DNA of 36,985 bases, taken from positions 1 to 36,985 of the forward strand of contig JABLUY010000307.1 in NCBI GenBank assembly GCA_013306675.1, given 5' to 3'. The notes below the pieces were generated by a model that had not been told where the DNA came from, searched no databases, and saw nothing but the letters and a program-made list of their open reading frames with translations. Numbering within the stretch: position 1 is the first letter of the stretch; every line of letters begins with the position of its first letter. The translations under genes and the position numbers were made by a program. This stretch comes from Thraustochytrium sp. TN22. Its lineage: Eukaryota; Sar; Bigyra; Thraustochytrida; Thraustochytriidae. Positions 27,301 through 34,614 of this stretch are shown in pieces.

Positions 27301-28422
27301 GACGTCCGGGTCGTGCGAGGCATCGTAGGTGAGCTCCAGGTCCTCCACCGTCACGACGCCGTCGCCGGTGCGGTCCAGTCGGCTAAAGGCCGTATGGATG
27401 AGCTCGAGCCGCCGCTTGCTGAGCGGCCCGCGCAGGCCGGCCAGGAACTCGTCGAAGCTCACCTTGCCGCTGCGGTCGCGGTCGAAGAACGCAAAGAGTT
27501 CGTCCAGCTCCGCGTTGTTTACGCGAATACCGTAGTCCTGCAGGCCGTACTTGAGCTCGTCGCGGCTCAGGCACCCGTCGCCCGAGTCGTCCATGATGCG
27601 CAGCAGCCGGCCCAATGCGTGGATGCCGTTCGACCCGCCGCGCTGCGTCACCTTCTCGCGCAACCGGTCCACGGACGGCGGAATCACCATACGCCGCACT
27701 GCGGTCTGCGGCTGCCGCTGCTGCGGCACGGCCGCCTCGTACGTCGCCTGGGCCTCAGAGACATTTTCCGCATCCTCCTCGTCCTCGTAAAAACCATTCT
27801 CGTCCTCGTCCTCGTCCTCGTCATCCTCCTGCTGCTGGTTTCCGCGGCTCGCGCCAGCGTGAAACGACGGCGCAAACTCGCTCTCGGGCGCCTCGGCGCG
27901 CTCGAAGCTAAAGTCGCAGACGCCCTTTTCGCACCGCAGGACTCCCAGGCCGGGCACGGCCAGGTGCATCCAAGCGCTGTCCTTGGTGAGCGCAAAGGTG
28001 ACGGCCCAGACCATGGTCTCCACCACCTTGCGGCACAAGTCCTTGGGCAGGTGACTGAAGTGCGCGAGCGCCAAAAAGTTGAGCCGCGTCGCGCCCTGCG
28101 CACGGCCCTTGCCCGCGCTGCGCTGGCGCGCTCCGCACGCCGCCAGGAAATCCGATGCCAGCTGTAGGCGCCAGCCGGCCTCCGGCCCGCGCTTGGCACG
28201 TACGTCGCCAGGCCTGTCCGCGGCGCCCAGGCAAAACGTGCCGAGCTTCGCCACCTGCACGGCGCGGCCCTGCTCCAGCGACTCGCGCACGAAGGGCCCG
28301 AGGTTTTCCCAGACGTTCTCCACGTCCGCGCGAGTCACCGTCCTACCCTCCACGCGCGTCTTTCCCAGCACGCGGTGCGCCTCGCGCACCATGCTCTCCG
28401 TGTCCCATCCGCGCGCGTCCAT
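24322..28422 (-). CDS. CCDC81-type HU domains plus three calcyphosine-like EF-hand modules and IQ tail
   Basis: I use the ATG at 28422, giving 1366 residues; the frame is open upstream only by a non-ATG start. The N-terminus has two domains resembling the eukaryotic HU pair of CCDC81: residues about 28-100 (VWENLGPFVRESLEQGRAVQ, then VAKLGTF) and 112-175 (LNFLALAHFSHLPKDLCRKV, then VPGLGVLRCEKG). Three calcyphosine-like modules follow at about 250-499, 569-897 and 1015-1267. Each has an RGG.NGI opening, four EF-hands (for example DDSGDGCLSRDE and DRDRSGKVSFDE, canonical; the fourth loop lacks Asp at position 1) and the trailer NAWHISGG...ANTxNRRVLV. Module 2 has an extra helical/EF-like segment in front. 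The tail (about 1294-1334) is a basic IQ-like helix. A Ca2+-responsive ciliary or basal-body role is likely, as CCDC81 and calcyphosine-like proteins are found there. Confidence 0.88.
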   Translation of the reverse strand: MDARGWDTESMVREAHRVLGKTRVEGRTVTRADVENVWENLGPFVRESLEQGRAVQVAKLGTFCLGAADRPGDVRAKRGPEAGWRLQLASDFLAACGARQRSAGKGRAQGATRLNFLALAHFSHLPKDLCRKVVETMVWAVTFALTKDSAWMHLAVPGLGVLRCEKGVCDFSFERAEAPESEFAPSFHAGASRGNQQQEDDEDEDEDENGFYEDEEDAENVSEAQATYEAAVPQQRQPQTAVRRMVIPPSVDRLREKVTQRGGSNGIHALGRLLRIMDDSGDGCLSRDELKYGLQDYGIRVNNAELDELFAFFDRDRSGKVSFDEFLAGLRGPLSKRRLELIHTAFSRLDRTGDGVVTVEDLELTYDASHDPDVKAGRAQPADALRRLLDQFDTIDRDGVVTEEEFVEYYKNVSASIDTDDYFELMMRNAWHISGGSGQTANTTNRRVLVTHADGTQTVEEVQDDLWVDKDDQAEMKRRLAKRNVHARGDLGTHFASENSRGQRPLASHAPPARRASAASRAVAPGPGLGPGLGDEALPESEQLTAAPASVTRRTKATTKTAPTSPEEPPLKKLGRLLQQRRLSVDDFLLQIGANRVFGSASIECSAFVRGLARFDPSLSSEDARAIADAADADRSGSIDVGELCAYLQGAGAVERIKQVVIQRGGMNGIVSLTRILRNMDTSGDLALDRRELREGFQTLGVKLTSKDVEDVFAFFDKDRNGKVSVDEFLIGMRGDLNERRRALVRTAFGRMDRTGDGIITVEDLEISYDPSQHPEFKAGTKTKTQVLREFLDGFDGIDKDGTVTEAEFFDYYKGVSASIDDDNYFELMMRNAWHISGGEGQCANTSNRRVLVTDSNGREVVREIKDDLYVDAGDDATVRRHLGLAEGAAVSRHYGKDATQPARRPGSRLAPKQRRSSVRAAPTSPVLRKLGPSAPRAQLAWGTSGSAGAGDEALPAQEDGNDDGNIRGVENRRPSRPRRNPFAAREAVQKASTKRAAARPASASAVSEATNEPAALAKLRARVVERGGANGIHTLGRVLRIMDASGDKNLDREELRDGLEDYGVKCSAAECEALFTYLDRDRSGKISFDEFLVGLRGPIAPRRRALIRVAFQRLDRTGDGQVTVEDLEHSYDPSYHPDVRSGRLSKAQALREFLTQFDTIEQDGVVTQEEFETYYKNVSASIDDDDYFELMMRNAWHISGGQGQYANTSNRRVLVRHEDGRETVEEVQDDLWVGKDDHAEMKRRLRAQGVRAQGSLGTHYASENARGPGPAASAPPRRARSNEATLSLAWEEPEAKVNATRERERKIRAGAAARVQAVARAHKAKRQVDQAKRQETRRQSLRREQEAERDAQSRRILRPAGPNWY

Positions 28423-29290
28423 TCTCGCCGCCGCCGCCCTCTTCGCCTCCGCCGAGTTCTCGCTGTGCCTTGCCGTCCGCACCAGCGGCGCTCAGCACTT
28501 GCCAAGCTTCGGAAACCGTGGCCGTTTCGGGCCCAGCCTGCTTGCGCTTGGGGACAGAACTGTCCATTCCCCTGCCCCTGCTGCTGATTGCTGGTCGCAA
28601 GGGCACGTGCGTGGTGTGTGCCACGGCGTAGGAGCCGCGGCCGTGCGCGTCGTGCGCGGCCGCGAGCGTTCCTTTGTGCGGCGCGACCAGCGTTCTCTGG
28701 GCAACGGCTGAGTTGTTTTCCCAAAGGGCAACGGAGTTTGACTTTTGGGGGGGGCGCCGACACGCGTGGCGCCGAGTCGGCGGATGGCCAGCGCAAGGGC
28801 GGCTGGACGTGGTCACTCCTCTCGGGAGCAGTCTCGCTGCGTTGGCTTTCTCGGAAGCATACGGAGGACATAATTGGCATCTGTGGCGCCCATCCCAGGG
28901 CAGCCTTTGGAATACTGTGCTACTTTTGTGCAATGCACCCCTCCACAAAAAGCCGTGGCAAGAGACCGTCTAACTTCGATCTGCCTGCCAATGGAAAGAG
29001 TTTGTGGGTTTGCCCGAAGGCCTGGCGAACTGCCGAATTGGCGACCGAGTGTGCGGTGTCTAGAAAGAAATGAAGTGATCTGATCACGTGGTTGACATGC
29101 AACGCAATAGGCAACGCACGCCCTGGGTTCTTTCTGCCTGCTAGCGTTGCCGACACGTGCGGGGATTTTTCATTTGTGTTTATTATTTAGAGAGAGTGAA
29201 CGTGAGATCAACTGCAGACCGACCGACCGACCGACCGATCGACCGACCGACCGACCGACCGATCGTCCACGCGTCAGAACAGGGCAGAAC
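28423..29290 (-). promoter_or_regulatory. Upstream region of HU/EF-hand gene and 3' region of SH3 gene
   Basis: This 868-bp gap lies between two minus-strand genes. It has lower GC than the coding parts, a G8-type run at about 28748-28755, and a GACC tetranucleotide repeat at 29217-29264, interrupted by GATC, which would lie in the 3' UTR of the SH3 gene. Short open frames, such as one of 46 codons starting near 28933 on the plus strand, show no recognisable features. No gene is supported. Confidence 0.5.
29217..29264. repeat. GACC tetranucleotide microsatellite
   Basis: About 12 tandem GACC units with GATC variants, directly downstream (minus-strand sense) of the SH3-protein stop codon. Confidence 0.95.
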
Positions 29291-29741
29291 TCAGTAGCGC
29301 AGGTTCGCAAAGGGGTCGTTGCTCTGCTGCTGCTGCTGCTGCTGAGGCGGCTGCTGCTGCTGCTGCATGTTCGGCGGACCCGCAGGCGCGGGAGGGCGCT
29401 GCTGCTGTTGCATGGGAGGCATGTTGCCGCCATAGTAAGGCTGCTGTTGCTGCTGCATGGGCGGCTGGCCATACGGCTGCTGCTGTTGGTAGCCTCCGTT
29501 GTAGCTACCATAGGAGTCCTGCTGCTGCTGCGGCTGCTGCTGCTGCTGCTGGCCGTATGGGCCGGCGCCGGGGGCCTGGCGCTGCGGCGGTGGCGCATGG
29601 CGCGGCGGCTGGGTTTGCATCGCACCGCCACCCGACGGCGGAGCCTGACGCTGGGGGAGATTGATGGGTGCCGGAGTGGCATAGGTGTTGCCGTAGGCCT
29701 GGGCCGGCTTCCACGAGGCGGGCGTGACAGGGGGCGGCGGG

Positions 29742-29774
<33 letters not shown>

Positions 29775-31825
29775 ATGCGCTGCTGCTCTTGCTGACGGCG
29801 CTGGTCCTCCATCTGTCGGCGCTGGTGCTCATCGTACTGGCGGCGCTGCTCCTCCTGCTGGCGGCGCTGCTCTTCCTGCTGACGCTGCATCATGGATGAC
29901 TGCTTCTCGGCCTCGAGACGCTGCTTGTCGTTCATGAGCTGAGCCTTCTCGGCCTCGAGGCGCTGGCGGTCCTGCATGAACTGCTGGTTCTGCTGCTGCG
30001 CGAGGCGCGCCTGCTCCTGGTGGCGGCGGGTCTCCTCAATCTGTTGGTTGATCCGCGCAGAGGCAGCCTGCTCAACCTGCTGGCGCGCCTGCATCTCAAT
30101 CTCGGCCTTGCGACGCGCGTCGTCGACGGCGCGCTTCTGGTTGCCGATCTCGGCGTGCGCGGCGGCGAGGGCGGCCTTGAGCTTCTCGACCTCGGCGGAG
30201 AGCTGGGCGATGAGAGAGTTCTGGCCCTGGACCTGCTGCGTGAGGCTCTGGATCTGGGCCTGGAGGCGCTGCAGGTTGCCCTGGTGGCCCTGGAGCTGCT
30301 GCTGCGCCTCGATGCGGAGCGCCTCGGAAGAAGCCTTCTCCTGCTTGAGCTTGTCGATCTCGGTCTGCATCTGGCGGTAGCGCACGGCGTAGCCCTGGTT
30401 GATCTCGTCGCGCTGGCGCTTGGCGGCTTCCTGCTCCTTGACGAGGGCTTGCTCCAGGCGCTCGCGGCGCGCCTTTTCCTCGACGACGGCGGCGCGAGCG
30501 TTGGAGATCTCCTGAAGATCCTTGGCCTTTTGCGCCTCGTACTCGGCGCGCTTGCGCTGGAGGGTCTCCTCGAGCTTCTTGCGATCATTCTGGCGGTTGG
30601 CCTGCACCTGCTGCGCAAACTGAGCCTCGGCGAGCTGGCGCTGCTGCTCGACGGCGCTACGCGCCTTGGCGATCTCCATCTTGGCCTGCTCGAGCTTTTG
30701 CTCATACGAGTAGCGCAGCGCGTCCATCTCCTGCTTGTGCGCGGCCTTTTCCTGCTCGTACTGGGCCTGGAGCGAGGAGCCCTTTTGCTGCTCCGCCATG
30801 AACATCTCGGCGCGGCGGCGCGACTCCTCCTCGCGGCGCAGCACGTCGTCGCGGTTGCGCTTCTCGTAGTCATCCTGCAGCTGCTTGAGGCGCTGCTCAA
30901 GCGCCTCCTTCTCGGTCTTGCTGTTGCTGAAGGCGTCCTCGATGAGCGTGGCGGCGTTGGCCTGCTCCTTCTTGAGCTCCGCCTCGAGGCCCGAGCGCGT
31001 CTTGGCGTGCTCCATGCGCTCGGCCTCGAGCAGGCGCTCGTACTCCTGGCGCGACGCCTCGGCGTGCTGCATGGCCACCTTGATGGACTCCACCTCCTGC
31101 GCCAGCTTCTGCGACTTCTCTCGCTCCGCCATGAACTGCTCGGCGCGCTTCTGCGACTGGTCCTCGCGCGAGAGCGCAAAGTCGCGCTCGCGCGTCTCGA
31201 ACTCGGCGCGCATCTGCGCGGCCTGCGCCACGAGCCGCTCGTTCTCCTTGAGCACCGACTCGAGGCGCTCCTGCGCCGCCGAGTTGGCCTCGGCCTGGCG
31301 GTCCATGAGCTCGCGCTGCGCGTTCTGGCTCTGGTCGCTCAGCTTGGTCTCGGCCGACATGCGCGCCGACCGCTCCTGCTCCAGCTCGCGCTGCAGCGCC
31401 TCCAGCCGCGAGGCCGTGGCGGCGGCCTCGGACCGCACGGCCTCCAGCTCGCCCTGCTGCTGCTCGGCCGCCTGCTGCTGCATGGCGGCCTCGTGCTCGG
31501 CCTGCGCCTTCTCCAGCTGCGCGCGCTGGAACTCCGCGTTCGCCAGCTCCGCGTCGTGCGCGTCCGCGCCGCCATCGCCGCCGAAGCCGTCGTCCACGTC
31601 GTCCTCCTCCTCGCCCTCCTCGCCCTCGGGCGGCCCCAGCGGCGGCGCGCCCTCGGGGAAGTCCAGGAACGCCGTCGGGAAGATGCCCTCCTGACCGTTG
31701 CCCACCACCTCGCACCACCCGTCGCCGTAGTCGAAGCGCACCTCCAGCTCGTCGCCCTCCTGCGCGCGGACCTGGTTTTCCTCCCCCTCCGGGTCGAACT
31801 CCGTGTTCACCAGCCCTCGCGTCAT
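29291..31825 (-). CDS. SH3 / long coiled-coil / Q-rich protein
   Basis: This 844-residue intronless gene starts at the ATG at 31825, which leads straight into an SH3 domain at residues 1-57: a QEGDELEVRFDYGDGWCEVV core, then GIFPTAFLDF in the place of the usual G-I-F-P-x-x-Y-V. An acidic linker follows (about 58-90). A very long coiled coil spans about 95-640, rich in Glu, Gln, Ala and Arg. The C-terminal 200 residues are Gln/Pro/Gly-rich and low-complexity, with poly-Gln runs, and end SNDPFANLRY. SH3 plus coiled coil plus a Q-rich tail with a DPF motif recalls endocytic scaffold proteins, where DPF binds the AP-2 ear. No Eps15-homology or actin-binding domain is visible, so this is only an analogy. 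A cytoskeletal scaffold is an equally good reading. Confidence 0.8.
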
Positions 31826-31950
31826 GATGCCGCCTCTGCCGCCGCTGCCGCCGCCGCCGCTGCCGCCGCTGCCGCCGCTGCCGCCTGCGCGCCTGCGCGC
31901 CCGCCTGCCCGCCGCCCGCCTGGCTGGCTGGCTGGCTGGCTGGCTGGATT

Positions 31951-31973
31951 GATCGATCGATGCTCGATCGATC
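31951..31973. repeat. Perfect 10-bp inverted repeat, 3-bp loop
   Basis: GATCGATCGA, TGC, TCGATCGATC, flanked by further GATC units. It could form a cruciform or stem-loop upstream of the SH3 gene. Confidence 0.9.
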
Positions 31974-32234
31974 GATCTTTGCCAGATCGCTCCGCTTCGT
32001 CGAGCGCCAGACTCGGGTCGCTAGCTACCGAGACAGTGAGACACGCCAGAAGCCGACTTGGACGCCAGCGCCCGCCGTTGCCTGGCACCGAAGTTGAAGT
32101 TGCGCGCGCCCGCGCTGACCGTTGTAGCCGCGTGTTTCCTACTGGCTCGGATGCAGGCACCGCGACTGCGCCACGGCGGCCAGGCCGAGGCGGACCACGG
32201 GGACGAGCGGGAGGACGACGACGCCGAGCACGCC

Positions 32235-32279
32235 AAGCTCGCGAAGCTCGCGAAGCTCGCGAAGCACGCGAAGCACGCG
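32235..32279. repeat. 9-bp minisatellite, AAGCTCGCG / AAGCACGCG units
   Basis: Five tandem 9-bp units (three AAGCTCGCG, two AAGCACGCG), followed by a degenerate sixth. Confidence 0.9.
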
Positions 32280-32961
32280 AAGCGACGAAGCGACGGTCAT
32301 GATGGCCGGGCGCATGGAGTGCAGGGCGGTGGGAGGGCGCAGGGGAGTACCGGCGGGCGCAGAACCACGCAGTCGGCGGGTGATGGCCGAGTCGAGGCCG
32401 GCCAGGAGGGCACGGACGGGGCCATGGGACCGAGCAGCGCGCTGAGCACACTTAGCATCGAGTTTTTTTGCTCATGAGCGTCAACTTCTGAAGGGAGGCG
32501 AGACTTTCGATCAGATCAGCCAAGGATTGCTGGGGACATCGTGCAACTTGCAAGCGACTTGCACGCGACCTGCAAACGACTTGCCTGCGATCTGCAAAGC
32601 GGCGCACCAAAGATCTTCAGGCACCACAACTCGAGCGCAAGTGACCTGGTCATCACCGCTCGCCGCGACGCGGCGCTGGCCGCGTGCTCGTCGTGTCCTC
32701 CAGAGGAGCGCCAGCGTCGCAGCCGAGGCCGCGCCGAGTCCGAGTCCGGGTCCGAGTCCGGGTCCTGGTCCGAGCTCGAGTCCGTGTTCGAGGCGCCGGC
32801 CGCGCCGTCGTGGCCACGCCGGCAGTCCAGACCGCGGCCTCGGGCGGCGGCGGCGGCGGCGGTGGGGGCGGCGGCGGCGGCGGCGGCGGGAGCGGCGGCG
32901 CGCGCAGGGGCCTGCGCGGCGCGAGAGCGGCTGCGAGCGGCAGGCTCGGCGGAGGCGAGAA

Positions 32962-34410
32962 ATGGGCGGCGAGCAGTCGGCGCCAGCAACGGCGGCGCGC
33001 GCGCAGGAGCAGGAGCTGCCGGAGTTCCTGCGCGAGGCGCAGACAGGGTACCGCGTGCTGGCGATCCAGGAGAACTCGCCGGCGTGCAGAGAAGGCATCG
33101 TGCCGTTCTTTGACTTCATCGTGGAAGCCAATGGGCGCCCGCTGCAGCAGGAGGACGGCACCTTTGTGGATATCATCCGCAGCTTCGAGAACAAGCCGCT
33201 GACCATATCGGTGTTCAACTGCAAGTGCAAGCGCCTGCGCAAGCTGTCCTTTGTGCCGCGCCGCGGCTGGGGCGGCGACGGCCTGCTCGGGCTCACGATC
33301 AAATTCGATTCCTTCGCGGACGCCGACGAGAAGGTTGTTCACGTGCTCGACGTCGCGCCCAAGTCGCCCGCGCACGAGGCGGGCTTCGAACCGCACACCG
33401 ACTACTTGCTCGGCACGCCGTACACTGCCTTTTCCGACCTCGATGAGCTCTACGACCTCGTCGCAGAGATCGCAGCGGCCAACGACGCCGGCCCGCCCAA
33501 GAGCATCGACGTCTTTGTCTACTCCACCGCCACCGACATGGTCCGCCGCCTCGCCATTACGCCACGCTCCGGCTGGGGAGGCCAGGGCGTCCTCGGCTGC
33601 GGCATCGGTTTCGGATACCTGCACCGCTTGCCGCTCGCTGTGCAAGACACCACCGGCGTCGCGCGCGTCAAGGACCTCATCGCCGTGCAGAGCTACCCCC
33701 AGCGACCCCGCGCCGCCGCGCCGCCTACCGCGCCGCCCGCCGCGCCCTGTGCTCCACCACTGCCTGCAGAGGCCAAGGAAGAAGGCGCCGACGACACCGT
33801 AGTGGAGCGCGACGCCAAGCTGCCAGACACAATCCCGGCCAAGGCCGCTGACGAGCCCCCAGCAGCGCCCGCTCCATCAACCCATGACCACGCCGACGTT
33901 GTCCCAGAGTCTGAGGACGCCGCTAGTGACCAGGATGACGACCATGAGGGGAGTGACGAACTTGACAACGACGATGACTATGACAACAACGATGAGGATG
34001 AGGACGAGGACGACGAGGAGGAGGAGGAGGAGGAGGAGGAGGAAGAGGAGGAAGAGGAAGAGGAGGAGGGGGACAATCTCGGCGAGAATGGGAGGAGCGA
34101 GGATGACCAAGACGCGGATGACGTGGAGGAGACAAACGATGCAGACTTCAAGCCGGGCCAGTGGGTGAGCACCAACAACGGACCCGGCGTGCTCCTTGGC
34201 AGACGCGCGGCTGGGACCTACGTGATTTCGCTCGACTGGAAGCTGCCCAACGGTGCCTCCTGCTTTGTTTTCCTCCGGCCCTCCAGCTTTAAGCCCACGC
34301 AAAACCCGGCCACGCCAAAGAAACCGCACTCCTCCAAGGCCTCCTCCACGCTGACCTCCCCTGACATGGACCGGCGCGTGATCGACGTCAACCTCGGCCC
34401 AGCGCATTGA
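32962..34410 (+). CDS. GORASP: GRASP55/65-type Golgi stacking protein with extra C-terminal domain
   Basis: This 482-residue protein starts MGGEQSAP, so Gly2 is a candidate N-myristoylation site, as in animal GRASPs. Two GRASP-type PDZ domains follow, at about 25-120 (YRVLAIQENSPACREGIVPF; GWGGDGLLGLTI) and 121-220 (VLDVAPKSPAHEAGFEP, DYLLG; GWGGQGVLGCGIGFGYLHRL). These are strongly conserved and place the product on Golgi membranes, where GRASPs tether cisternae and support unconventional secretion. The Pro/Ala-rich linker contains a long Asp/Glu run (about 325-375). Residues about 399-449 then form a compact segment (KPGQWVSTNNGPGVLLGRR, then YVISLDWKLPNGASCFVFL). This looks like a small barrel of the kind that appears as an accessory domain in many protist proteins, and I know of no such domain in animal or yeast GRASPs. 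The gene is intronless. Confidence 0.93.
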   Translation: MGGEQSAPATAARAQEQELPEFLREAQTGYRVLAIQENSPACREGIVPFFDFIVEANGRPLQQEDGTFVDIIRSFENKPLTISVFNCKCKRLRKLSFVPRRGWGGDGLLGLTIKFDSFADADEKVVHVLDVAPKSPAHEAGFEPHTDYLLGTPYTAFSDLDELYDLVAEIAAANDAGPPKSIDVFVYSTATDMVRRLAITPRSGWGGQGVLGCGIGFGYLHRLPLAVQDTTGVARVKDLIAVQSYPQRPRAAAPPTAPPAAPCAPPLPAEAKEEGADDTVVERDAKLPDTIPAKAADEPPAAPAPSTHDHADVVPESEDAASDQDDDHEGSDELDNDDDYDNNDEDEDEDDEEEEEEEEEEEEEEEEEEGDNLGENGRSEDDQDADDVEETNDADFKPGQWVSTNNGPGVLLGRRAAGTYVISLDWKLPNGASCFVFLRPSSFKPTQNPATPKKPHSSKASSTLTSPDMDRRVIDVNLGPAH

Positions 34411-34505
34411 GCATCTGACTGATAGATACCAGAGAGAGAAAGAGAGATGACGAAGACTGTACGGGCCCGACCCCTGGGACCGCTGTCGCGCAAGGTCCGC
34501 AACAA

Positions 34506-34518
34506 TTTTTTTTTTTTT
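34506..34518. repeat. T13 homopolymer
   Basis: A run of 13 T residues between the GRASP stop and the LRR gene start. It may be part of the LRR promoter or the GRASP 3' flank. Confidence 0.9.
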
Positions 34519-34614
34519 GAAGTGCAACGGAGTGCGATCAGGAGTCGTCGGGCGGACGAGCGAGCAGGCGCGCGCATAGCGGCTGCGCCGCGCCACGCCG
34601 CGCCGCGCCGCGCC

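Larger units (their letters stand above)
31826..32961. promoter_or_regulatory. Divergent region between SH3 protein and GRASP, repeat-rich
   Basis: This 1136-bp region separates two divergent start codons. In order it holds CCG/CTG trinucleotide repeats (31829-31900), a CTGG repeat (about 31919-31946), a perfect GATCGATCGA inverted repeat (31951-31960 with 31964-31973) and 9-bp AAGCTCGCG/AAGCACGCG units (32235-32279). A run of near-repeats of ACTTGCANNCGAC type (about 32545-32600) and GGTCCGAGT-type 12-bp repeats (about 32735-32780) follow. A minus-strand frame from an ATG at 32300 could encode about 53 residues with a hydrophobic centre, but its first half is just the 9-bp repeat, so I do not call it a gene. 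Confidence 0.5.

Noticed and set aside
28933-29073. Small plus-strand frame of 46 codons
   Set aside because: No conserved feature, no partner, and ordinary for a random frame of this length.
30020-32302. Plus-strand 760-codon Leu-rich frame opposite the SH3 gene
   Set aside because: Mirror image of the Glu/Gln-rich coiled coil; it runs on into the repeat-rich intergenic DNA.
32136-32315. Possible small minus-strand membrane peptide starting at 32300 or 32312
   Set aside because: Half of it is encoded by the 9-bp minisatellite and there is no family match; hydrophobic frames are common by chance here.
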